Below, one piece after another: positions 14,523 through 21,814 of a stretch of DNA of 64,000 bases. Under the pieces are notes generated by a model that was not told the origin of the DNA, did no database searches, and saw only the letters and a list, made by a program, of their open reading frames with translations. The DNA comes from Arthrobacter sp. SLBN-100. Lineage in GTDB: Bacteria > Actinomycetota > Actinomycetes > Actinomycetales > Micrococcaceae. The position numbers and the translations under genes were made by a program. The stretch is from contig NZ_VFMY01000001.1 of the NCBI RefSeq assembly GCF_006715305.1, positions 1,984,001-2,048,000 of the forward strand, in the 5' to 3' direction. Within the stretch, counting starts at the first letter, position 1. Every line of letters begins with the position of its first letter.

Positions 14523-16760
14523 ATGACCCAGACTCCGCTGCAGGACTCCGCCAGCACCGCGACTGCCCCGCCCGCTCCCCCGGCTGCCAAGAAGATCCCC
14601 ACCGAACGCACCCACCACGGGGACACCTTTGTGGACAACTACGAGTGGCTGCGGGACAAGGAATCCGAGGAAGTCGTGGAGCACCTGAAGGCTGAGAACG
14701 CCTACCAGGAAGCCGTCACCGCACACCAGGAGCCGCTGCGCGAGGCGATCTTCCGGGAAATCAAGGGCCGCACGCAGGAAACAGACCTTTCCGTCCCCCA
14801 CCGCAAGGACAGCTGGTGGTACTTCAGCCGTTCCGCGGAAGGCAAGGAGTACGGCATCCAGTGCCGGGTCGCAGCAGAGGACACCGGCAATCCGGTACAG
14901 GACTGGACCCCGCCCCGCGTCGAGCCCGGCGTCGGGATTCCGGGCGAGGAAGTCCTGCTGGACGGCAACGTCGAAGCCGAGGGGAAGCCCTTCTTCTCCG
15001 TGGGCGGGACTGCCGTGACTGTGGACGGCAACCTCTACGCCTACGCCGTGGACAACAGCGGCGACGAACGCTTCACCCTGCGCATCAAGGACCTCCGCAC
15101 GGGTGAACTCCTGCCGGACGTTATCGAGAACATCTTCTACGGCGTCGCCTTCTCCCCCGACGGCACCCGCATCTTCTACACCGTGGTGGACGAGTCCTGG
15201 CGCCCCTACCAGGTCAAGGCGCACACCCTGGGCACCCCCGTTGAGGAAGACGTGGTGATCTACCAGGAGGACGACGCCGCCATGTGGCTGGGCTTCGAGC
15301 TCTCCGCGGACCGTCGCTACCTGGTGCTCGGCATCGGCTGCTCCGAGTACAGCGAGACCCGGCTGCTCCGCTTTGATGACCCTGCCCAGGAACTCACCAC
15401 CGTGATCTCCCGGAACGAGCGCGTGCTGTATGAAGCGGAGCCGTTCCTGCTGGCCGGCCCGGACGGCGAAAAGACAGAAAAGATCCTGCTGACGCACAAC
15501 CGCAGCGCCATCAACTCCATGGTCTCCCTGGCAGACCCGGCCGAGCTTCGGAAGCCGCTGGCGGAGCAGCAGTGGGACACCGTCGTGGAGCATTCCGACG
15601 ACGTCCGCGTCAACGGCGCGGGGGTCACCTCCACGCACCTCGTTGTGTCCATCCGCAAGGACACCATCGAGCGTGTCCAGGTGGTCGGGCTCGCCGGGCT
15701 GGGGACCGCCGCGCAAGAGCCGCCCGTGGAGCCGGCGTTCGATGAGGAGCTGTACACGGCGGGAGTGGGCGGTTCGGACTATGAGGCTCCGGTGATCCGG
15801 CTCGGCTACACGTCCTATTTCACGCCGTCGCGCGTTTACGACTTTGTGCTGCCAACCCCGCAGCAGCCCGCCGGTGAGCTGCTGCTGCGGAAGGAAAGCC
15901 CCGTGCTGGGCGGCTACGACGGCAGCGACTACGTGGCCACGCGCGAGTGGGCGCAGGCCCAAGACGGGACCCGGATCCCGCTCTCGGTGCTGCGGCACAA
16001 GGCCGTGAAGCAGGATTCGACGGCGGCCGGCCTGGTGTACGGGTACGGCTCCTATGAAATGAGCATGGACCCGGGCTTCGGCATTGCGCGGCTGTCCCTG
16101 CTGGACCGCGGCGTGGTGTTCGCGATCGCACACATCCGCGGCGGCGGCGAGTTGGGCCGGCACTGGTACGAGGACGGCAAAAAGCTCACGAAGAAGAACA
16201 CCTTTACCGACTTCATTGACGCCACGGACTGGCTGGCTGGCTCCGGCTGGGTTGACCCCACCAAGATCGCTGCGCTGGGCGGCTCGGCCGGCGGGCTGCT
16301 GATGGGTGCCGTAGCGAACATGGCACCGGAAAAGTACGCCGCGATTGTGGCGCAGGTGCCGTTCGTCGACCCGCTGACCAGCATCCTGGATCCGGACCTG
16401 CCCCTGTCTGCGCTGGAGTGGGAAGAGTGGGGCAACCCGATCACGGACCCCGGCGTGTATCAGTACATGAAGTCGTACACCCCTTACGAAAACGTGCGGG
16501 AGGTGGCGTACCCCAAGATCGCGGCCGTGACGTCCTTCAATGACACTCGGGTCCTCTATGTAGAGCCCGCCAAGTGGGTGCAGGAGCTGCGGAACAGGAC
16601 CACCGGATCCGAGCCGATCGTGATGAAGATCGAGATGGACGGCGGCCACGGCGGCGCCTCCGGCCGCTATGTGCAGTGGCGCGAACGGGCCTGGGACTAC
16701 GCCTTCATCGCCGATTCGCTCGGGGCCACGGAGCTGCTGCCGGGCGCCGGCCTGCGGTAG
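14523..16760 (+). CDS. ptrB: Oligopeptidase B (S9A prolyl oligopeptidase family)
   Basis: A 745-residue cytosolic serine peptidase that cuts short peptides after basic residues. The N-terminal seven-bladed propeller spans about 25-450. The C-terminal alpha/beta hydrolase has the nucleophile in GGSAGG (about 588), aspartate in SFNDTRVLY (about 672) and histidine in DGGHGGASGR (about 707). Acidic ALEWEEWGNP after the active site is typical of oligopeptidase B and its S1 pocket. Start ATG 14523 is close to a TATATTGAAACC region without a strong ribosome site. Monocistronic, ending in a strong hairpin. Confidence 0.93.
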   Translation: MTQTPLQDSASTATAPPAPPAAKKIPTERTHHGDTFVDNYEWLRDKESEEVVEHLKAENAYQEAVTAHQEPLREAIFREIKGRTQETDLSVPHRKDSWWYFSRSAEGKEYGIQCRVAAEDTGNPVQDWTPPRVEPGVGIPGEEVLLDGNVEAEGKPFFSVGGTAVTVDGNLYAYAVDNSGDERFTLRIKDLRTGELLPDVIENIFYGVAFSPDGTRIFYTVVDESWRPYQVKAHTLGTPVEEDVVIYQEDDAAMWLGFELSADRRYLVLGIGCSEYSETRLLRFDDPAQELTTVISRNERVLYEAEPFLLAGPDGEKTEKILLTHNRSAINSMVSLADPAELRKPLAEQQWDTVVEHSDDVRVNGAGVTSTHLVVSIRKDTIERVQVVGLAGLGTAAQEPPVEPAFDEELYTAGVGGSDYEAPVIRLGYTSYFTPSRVYDFVLPTPQQPAGELLLRKESPVLGGYDGSDYVATREWAQAQDGTRIPLSVLRHKAVKQDSTAAGLVYGYGSYEMSMDPGFGIARLSLLDRGVVFAIAHIRGGGELGRHWYEDGKKLTKKNTFTDFIDATDWLAGSGWVDPTKIAALGGSAGGLLMGAVANMAPEKYAAIVAQVPFVDPLTSILDPDLPLSALEWEEWGNPITDPGVYQYMKSYTPYENVREVAYPKIAAVTSFNDTRVLYVEPAKWVQELRNRTTGSEPIVMKIEMDGGHGGASGRYVQWRERAWDYAFIADSLGATELLPGAGLR

Positions 16761-16767
16761 GACCCAC

Positions 16768-16802
16768 GCGTACGACGGCGGGCGCGTCCCGCCGTCGTAC
16801 GC
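16768..16802. terminator. Bidirectional terminator after oligopeptidase B
   Basis: A perfect 15-bp stem, GCGTACGACGGCGGG with CCCGCCGTCGTACGC, and a 5-base loop. TTTT follows at 16808 on the plus strand. It lies between convergent genes ending at 16760 and 16832. Confidence 0.88.
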
Positions 16803-16831
16803 TCGCCTTTTGCCCCACGCAGCCCCCGGCC

Positions 16832-17284
16832 TCAGCCCTGTGGGTGCTCCGCCAGCCACTCCGCCAGGGTCTCGAGATTGGCGCGCATAGTCCTCCCCTG
16901 GGCCCGTTCCACCAGCGCATCCGCCAGCTTGCCAAAGACCCCGCCCAGGCCGGACGCGGCGTCAATCCTCTGGGTGACGCGCGTACCGCCGTCGGCTGGC
17001 TCGAGCATGAACGTCACGGTGAAGTCCAGCTTGCCCTCGACCGAACGGGACACCATGCGCCGGGGCGGATCGAACTCGGCGACCTCCACCGTCCAGTCGA
17101 ACTGCTTTCCCATGATTTTGCTGGTCCCACGCCCCCGGGAACCGACCCCCACAGGGCCGTCCCCCACCTGCCCGGACGAGGTGACGGAGGAATCATAGAC
17201 GGCGATGTTTTCGAATTTCGACAGAAAGTCAAAGACCTCCTGCGGCGGCCGGGCAATAACGACACTTTCTTCTACAACAGGCAC
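16832..17284 (-). CDS. SRPBCC (START-like) family protein
   Basis: A 150-residue helix-grip protein. It begins VVEESVVIARPPQEVFDFLS, the usual first strand and helix of polyketide-cyclase-like SRPBCC proteins. A central beta sheet (FDWTVEVAEFDPPRRMV, LDFTVTFMLEP) and a long C-terminal helix follow. Such proteins hold hydrophobic ligands in a cavity; ligand and enzymatic role are unknown here. Start GTG 17284 is six bases after AAAGGAG. It stands alone and converges on oligopeptidase B. Confidence 0.8.
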   Translation of the reverse strand: MPVVEESVVIARPPQEVFDFLSKFENIAVYDSSVTSSGQVGDGPVGVGSRGRGTSKIMGKQFDWTVEVAEFDPPRRMVSRSVEGKLDFTVTFMLEPADGGTRVTQRIDAASGLGGVFGKLADALVERAQGRTMRANLETLAEWLAEHPQG

Positions 17285-17583
17285 TGCAGTCTCCTTTGAA
17301 AGGCACCTGATGCCGGCGGCCTTGCCGGCACAAAGGCAGGCACAGCGCCAGAGTGGACCCGCAACCTGCCAGTGTCAATGGCCTTCACGAGGGCAAAGCG
17401 CAATGGGCGGGCAAGCGTCCCTTCCGCCGTGACCAGCAGCAACACCACCGCACCGGCGACGCAGCCCGCTTCCGGTGACATGGCGCCGTCGTGCGCTCCC
17501 GTTGAGACGCCGGCCCCAACGGCGGATACTGGGGGGGCACGGCCCCCGCGGGCCCCGCCACAGCCAAGCAGGTAGGAGAGCAG
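17285..17583. other. Intergenic stretch with no confident gene
   Basis: A 299-base divergent promoter region between the SRPBCC gene and the DUF2945 gene. Open frames exist on both strands, including a partly hydrophobic minus-strand one (GAVVLLLVTAEG at about 17430), but none has a ribosome site and clean ends. The DUF2945 ribosome site AGGTAGGAG lies at its right edge. Confidence 0.5.
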
Positions 17584-17790
17584 ATGTCGTTGAGCAAGGG
17601 AACGTCCGTGGAATGGAACACGCCGCAGGGCAACACGCACGGCAGGATCGTGGAAAAGAAGACCACCGACTTCCAGCTGGACGGCAAGACCCATCGCGCC
17701 AGCGAGGACCACCCCCAGTACGTTGTGGAATCCGCGAAAACCGGAGCGCGTGCTGCCCGCAAAGGCTCAGCCCTGACGGAAAAGAAGTAA
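17584..17790 (+). CDS. DUF2945 / hypervirulence-associated TUDOR-type protein
   Basis: A 68-residue basic protein, MSLSKGTSVEWNTPQGNTHG onward, with IVEKKTTDFQLDGKTHRASED. This matches the small DUF2945 (HVA1) fold: a short SH3/TUDOR-like barrel. Ribosome site AGGTAGGAG before ATG 17584 is strong. The stop is four bases before the next start, so the two genes are co-translated. DUF2945 has no proven biochemical role; many copies accompany stress or redox genes. Confidence 0.85.
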   Translation: MSLSKGTSVEWNTPQGNTHGRIVEKKTTDFQLDGKTHRASEDHPQYVVESAKTGARAARKGSALTEKK

Positions 17791-17794
17791 TCCG

Positions 17795-18991
17795 GTGGCC
17801 GCGCAGCACGAAGTTGTCATCATCGGCGGCGGCAACGCGGGCCTCTCCCTCGCCGCCCGGCTGGAACGGTACGGCGTCAAGGACGTGGCCGTCGTGGAAC
17901 CCCGGGACCATCACTTCTTCCAGCCGCTGTTCTCGCACATCGCCGGAGGCAGGGCGTCAGCCAAGGAAGCTGTCCGGCCCCAGGAACCGCTGATTCCAAA
18001 AGGTGCCACCTGGATCAGGGACGCTGCTGCCGGCATCGACACGGACTCGAACACCGTGACCCTTGAGTCCGGCGCCACGGTGGCGTACGGGCAGCTGGTG
18101 GTCTGCCCGGGCCTGCAGTATGACTGGGATCTTGTGCCCGGCCTCGCCGAAGCTGTCCACTCACCGCACGGTGCCTCCCATTACGAGTTCGAGCTGGCGC
18201 CGAAGGCCTGGACCCTGCTGAGCGGCCTGAAATCCGGCACCGCCCTTTTCACCATGCCGGCGGGTCCGATCAAATGCGGCGGCGCGGCCCAGAAGCCGAT
18301 GTACCTGGCCTGTGACTACTGGAAAGGACAGGGCGTGCTGGACCGGATCCGGGTGGTGATGGTGCAGCCCTATCCCACGGTATTCGGCGTGCCGGAGGTG
18401 GACCGGGAGCTGGACCGCAAGATCTCCGAGTACGGCATCGAGCTGTGGACCAACAGCGAGCTGGTGTCCGTTGACGCGGCCGGCCAGCTGGCCACCATCC
18501 GGAACACCACCACCGGCGCTGAGGAGAACCTTCATTACGACGTCCTCAACGGTGTTCCGCCACAATCCGCCCCGGACTGGCTCAAGGCCACCAGCCTCCC
18601 CGCGGCCGGTGACGCCGGCGGCTTTGTGGAGGTGGACCGGCAAACCCTCCGGCACATCCGGTTCCCGAACGTCTGGTCCCTGGGCGACGCCGCCGGGACC
18701 ACCAACTCCAAATCCGGTGGGGCGCTGCGGAAGCAGACGTCCGTGCTGGCCAAAAACCTGGTGGCCGCCCGGAAAGGGAAGCCGCTGCCCGCCAAGTACA
18801 ACGGCTACTCGGTGTGCCCGTTCACGGTCTCACGAAACACTGTGGTGTTCGCCGAGTTCGACGACCGCTTCCGGCCTATGCCCACCGTTCCCCGGGTCCC
18901 CACCTGGAACGAGAGCAAGCTGTCCTGGGTGGTGGACCGGGACATTTTCCCGCACGTGTATTGGAACCTGATCCTCAAGGGCCGGGCGTAG
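17795..18991 (+). CDS. Sulfide:quinone oxidoreductase-like flavoprotein
   Basis: A 398-residue FAD protein. VVIIGGGNAGLSLAARL (about 8-24) binds FAD; VVCPGLQYDWD is the central strand; GPIKCGGAAQKPMYLA contains the conserved cysteine of type II sulfide:quinone oxidoreductases; GDAAGTTNSKSGGALRKQ is the late FAD motif. Expected reaction: sulfide to persulfide or polysulfide with electrons to menaquinone at the membrane. Start GTG 17795. No persulfide dioxygenase or rhodanese gene is beside it; the partner is a DUF2945 protein. Confidence 0.82.
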   Translation: MAAQHEVVIIGGGNAGLSLAARLERYGVKDVAVVEPRDHHFFQPLFSHIAGGRASAKEAVRPQEPLIPKGATWIRDAAAGIDTDSNTVTLESGATVAYGQLVVCPGLQYDWDLVPGLAEAVHSPHGASHYEFELAPKAWTLLSGLKSGTALFTMPAGPIKCGGAAQKPMYLACDYWKGQGVLDRIRVVMVQPYPTVFGVPEVDRELDRKISEYGIELWTNSELVSVDAAGQLATIRNTTTGAEENLHYDVLNGVPPQSAPDWLKATSLPAAGDAGGFVEVDRQTLRHIRFPNVWSLGDAAGTTNSKSGGALRKQTSVLAKNLVAARKGKPLPAKYNGYSVCPFTVSRNTVVFAEFDDRFRPMPTVPRVPTWNESKLSWVVDRDIFPHVYWNLILKGRA

Positions 18992-19018
18992 GCGCAGTCG
19001 GAATTCGAGCTTGCCCCG

Positions 19019-19076
19019 TCGATTGCTCCAAAACAGCCCTTTTGGGCGCTCAAAAGGGCCGTTACGGAGCAATCGA
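19019..19076. repeat. Two-tier palindrome overlapping the ackA end
   Basis: Outer arms TCGATTGCTCC (19019-19029) and GGAGCAATCGA (19066-19076), inner arms GCCCTTTTG (19036-19044) and CAAAAGGGC (19051-19059), loop GGCGCT. The right arm overlaps the last codons of ackA (stop at 19062). It sits between convergent genes and could terminate both, but its two-tier structure resembles the other dispersed palindromes in this window. Confidence 0.8.
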
Positions 19077-20228
19077 TGAGGAGACGACGGCGGCAGTCGC
19101 CTCCGCGATGGCGCGCTCCTCGTCCGTGGGAATCACCAGCACCGGAATGGCCGAGCCAAGGGTGGAAATGACCCGCGCTTCCTTGGACCGTTCAGCGTTC
19201 AGTCCGCGGTGCAGCTCCACACCCAGTGCCCCCAGCTTCTCCGCCACAAGCGCGCGGAACTGGTGCGAATTCTCACCGATGCCCGCGGTGAACACGAGGG
19301 CTTTGGCCCCGCCCACGGCCACGTGGTAACCGCCGATGTATTTGGCGAGCCGGTAAGAGGCGACCGCGAGCGCGGTGGCCGCCTTCTCGTTCCCGGCCTC
19401 GGCCGCCTCCACCACGGAGCGCATGTCGTTATTGCCGGCCAGGCCCTTCAGCCCGGACTCCCGGTTCAGCATGGAGTCAATGTCCTCAGGGCTCCAGCCG
19501 GCCCTGCCGAGGAACACCAGGATGGACGGGTCCAGGTCGCCCGAGCGGGTCCCCATCACCAGGCCCTCCAGCGGTGTGAAACCCATGGAGGTGTCCACCG
19601 ACCGGCCGCCTTGGACAGCCGTGACCGAGGCGCCGTTGCCGAGGTGGGCGATGACGCCGTCGAACTCGTTCACCGGAAGGTCCAGCAGCGCGGCGGCGCG
19701 GCGGGTGACGTACTCGTGGGAGGTCCCGTGGAAGCCGTAGCGGCGGATGCCGTGGTTGGTGTAGAGCTCGTCCGGGACGGCGTAGCGCCAGGCGTGTTCG
19801 GGGAGGGTGCGGTGGAACGCGGTATCGAACACCGCCACCTGCGGCATCTTCGGCCACTTCCTGGTGATGGCCCGGATTCCCAGCACGTTGGCGGGGTTGT
19901 GCAGGGGCGCCAGCGGGTTGAGCCGCTCGATGGCGCGGGTGATCTCGTTATCGATCAGGACCGGCTCGGCGAACCGCTCACCGCCGTGCACCACGCGGTG
20001 CCCCACGGCTGCCAGCTCGAGGTCGCCCAGCTCCTGATGGATGGCGGCATCCGCCTGCTCGAGCGCCTCGGCATGGTCCCGCGGGCCCTCGATTTCGCCG
20101 TCGCCTTCGCCGCCGTTGCCCATGCCGATCTTCTCGATCAGCCCCTCGGTGAGGACGCTCCCGGCGGCGACATCGCGCACCTGGTACTTGAGGGAGGACG
20201 AGCCGGAATTGATGACGAGCACGAGCAT
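19062..20228 (-). CDS. ackA: Acetate kinase
   Basis: A 388-residue enzyme converting acetyl phosphate and ADP to acetate and ATP, and the reverse. Motifs: MLVLVINSGSSSLKYQ at the start (phosphate-binding Asn), VIAHLGNGASV with the following Arg/Ser region, GFTPLEGLVMGTRSGD and FTAGIGENSHQFR (adenosine binding). Start ATG 20228 is set by AGGAGG five bases upstream. It pairs functionally with pta, which lies on the same strand but is separated by about 1.6 kb of unrelated genes. Confidence 0.96.
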   Translation of the reverse strand: MLVLVINSGSSSLKYQVRDVAAGSVLTEGLIEKIGMGNGGEGDGEIEGPRDHAEALEQADAAIHQELGDLELAAVGHRVVHGGERFAEPVLIDNEITRAIERLNPLAPLHNPANVLGIRAITRKWPKMPQVAVFDTAFHRTLPEHAWRYAVPDELYTNHGIRRYGFHGTSHEYVTRRAAALLDLPVNEFDGVIAHLGNGASVTAVQGGRSVDTSMGFTPLEGLVMGTRSGDLDPSILVFLGRAGWSPEDIDSMLNRESGLKGLAGNNDMRSVVEAAEAGNEKAATALAVASYRLAKYIGGYHVAVGGAKALVFTAGIGENSHQFRALVAEKLGALGVELHRGLNAERSKEARVISTLGSAIPVLVIPTDEERAIAEATAAVVSSSIAP

Positions 20229-20394
20229 GCGGGCCTCCTGAGCCTGGCTTCTGCAGTTCAAATCCCACTATAGGTGGCGCGCTCGCTCCCCCGTGTGTGC
20301 GGTTTCCTTGGGGATCGGTGCGCTTCCTTGCGGATGGGAGCGGGCTGTGCCTAGAGTCGGCGGACAGGCTGGACCACGCCCGAGAGGACAATCC

Positions 20395-20700
20395 ATGACG
20401 AACGAGCCCGCTTCCATCGACGAAAACGATCCCACCAACACGGGATCCAGCAGCACGGCGCCCCTCAACCCGCAAGCGGACACCGACGCCGGCTCAGGCT
20501 CCGGCACCAAGGACCCCACCGGCGTCGAAGGATCCAACCCGGCCCTGGACGATACGGGCAACCTCAAGGCAGCCGAGACCGGCGACGCTCCGGAGGCGCC
20601 GGAAAATACCGGGGACCTCGACCTGACGCCGCAGGGCCTTTCAAACGAGCCGGCCAAGCAGGAGGACGACCAAAGCCTGGCAAAACCTGACAACAGCTGA
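20395..20700 (+). CDS. Small acidic, probably disordered protein
   Basis: A 101-residue protein rich in Asp, Glu, Ser, Thr, Asn, Gly and Pro, without cysteine, tryptophan or hydrophobic segments (MTNEPASIDENDPTNTG to LAKPDNS). ATG 20395 follows GAGAGGAC. The composition predicts no stable fold. No family recognised. It is divergent from ackA and convergent with the cupredoxin pair. Similar in character to the acidic protein at 30717-31019; both could be hydrophilic stress proteins, which is a guess from composition. Confidence 0.65.
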   Translation: MTNEPASIDENDPTNTGSSSTAPLNPQADTDAGSGSGTKDPTGVEGSNPALDDTGNLKAAETGDAPEAPENTGDLDLTPQGLSNEPAKQEDDQSLAKPDNS

Positions 20701-20782
20701 CCTGTTTCGTGGGCGGCGAACCGCGACCGCGCGGGGCGGAGGCCGGGCAGGTATGTCAGGAACGTTATTGCAGGGCCGGCGC

Positions 20783-21214
20783 TTAGGCGGCACGTCCGCG
20801 CAGGGATCCCGGCGGTTCGGCGATCCGGCGCCTGGAACCGGCGCGGACAAGGCCAATAGCGGCCAGGAGGGCTCCTGCTCCTTCGGCAACGGCACTGAGT
20901 GACTTCTCGAAGAACCACACGGGTTCGTACATCGCCGGTATAGGACCGATGGCCGGAATATCGACGTACCGGTACAGCATCACGGCTGCGAAGGCGCTCA
21001 ATGCGACGGCCAGGGCCAGGGCGTAGGAGAGCCTGCTGCCGCGGATCAGGACATAGAACCCCACCAGCACCGCCGCGGCCGATTCGAGCAGGAACAGGTT
21101 GCCCTGCCCGATCCCGCCGGGGTTGGCGGCCTGATACCCGGGGGCCAGGAGGATATGCACTCCCGCGTCGATGAATAGCGCCACTGCCGTCAGAACCCTC
21201 AGGGCGATCTTCAT
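20783..21214 (-). CDS. Four-helix membrane protein downstream of a cupredoxin
   Basis: A 143-residue protein with four predicted transmembrane segments (about 5-20, 45-62, 66-85 and 105-122) and a short basic tail. It begins MKIALRVLTAVALFIDAGVH. ATGA overlap with the cupredoxin gene upstream means translational coupling, so the two products probably act together in or on the membrane. No known family was recognised. A histidine in the first helix region (GVHILLAPGY) might be functionally relevant. Possible role in copper or electron-transfer physiology, from context only. Confidence 0.7.
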   Translation of the reverse strand: MKIALRVLTAVALFIDAGVHILLAPGYQAANPGGIGQGNLFLLESAAAVLVGFYVLIRGSRLSYALALAVALSAFAAVMLYRYVDIPAIGPIPAMYEPVWFFEKSLSAVAEGAGALLAAIGLVRAGSRRRIAEPPGSLRGRAA

Positions 21215-21600
21215 TTGACCGTCAGCATTCCTTTCATATTGGAGTGATACGTGCAGTAGTACGGATACGAGCCCGGCTCTGACGGGGCGGTGAACGTAGC
21301 GCTCGCCCCGCCTCCGCCGAGTTCAACGTCAAATGCCTTGTCCTGCTCCGCCGTGACGGTATGGGGCGCGGCGTCCATATTCGTGACTACCACAACGGCT
21401 CCCGGCGCCACCGTTATCGGCTCGCCGTACTTGAAATCCTTAATGGTGATGGTTGCCGCTGCGTTCGATGCTCCGGCCGATGAGGTTGCTTCCCCGGGCG
21501 GCGCCGTGCCAGTTCCGGGACTTCCGCCGCCGGGGGCGCAGCCGCCCAGCAAAAGCGCTGCGATCAGCAGCAGTGCCGCCCTGACTCGAACCTCTTTCAT
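21211..21600 (-). CDS. Cupredoxin-domain lipoprotein
   Basis: A 129-residue predicted lipoprotein with signal peptide and lipobox LLGGC at about 18-22, then a Ser/Thr/Gly linker. The plastocyanin-like domain runs about 45-129. Type 1 copper ligands are visible: His in NMDAAPHTV and Cys, His and Met in YYCTYHSNMKGML. Expected role is electron transfer or copper binding on the outer face of the membrane. Start ATG 21600 with a GAGGAC ribosome site. Its stop overlaps the next gene's start. The pair sits between pta and ackA. Confidence 0.88.
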   Translation of the reverse strand: MKEVRVRAALLLIAALLLGGCAPGGGSPGTGTAPPGEATSSAGASNAAATITIKDFKYGEPITVAPGAVVVVTNMDAAPHTVTAEQDKAFDVELGGGGASATFTAPSEPGSYPYYCTYHSNMKGMLTVK

Positions 21601-21814
21601 CCTGCACCGTCCTCGACGCCGGGAACCAGGGCCGGCCCCTGTTTGTCCCCTTAGTGTGCGCCCACCCGGCCGAATTGTCCTGTGCCTGGAGTAAACCGGT
21701 GCCTGGAGGAATTGCGCGGTGTTCCTGGCTGCCACCTTGCCCGGCCTTCAAATACCTCACCCGGCCTTCGAATATGAGGAGGAGCCGTCGTCGTACTCAG
21801 CGCAACAGGACCAC
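21601..21814. other. Intergenic region with short direct repeats
   Basis: No gene seen. It contains a near-exact tandem duplication CCCGGCCTTCAAATA/CCCGGCCTTCGAATA at about 21740-21775 and a doubled GTGCCTGGAG at about 21685-21710. It lies between the pta stop and the cupredoxin start, both on the minus strand, and must hold the cupredoxin promoter. Confidence 0.55.

Noticed and set aside
17272..17712. Minus-strand membrane protein overlapping DUF2945
   Set aside because: It overlaps a well-supported gene, has no ribosome site and only one weak hydrophobic segment.
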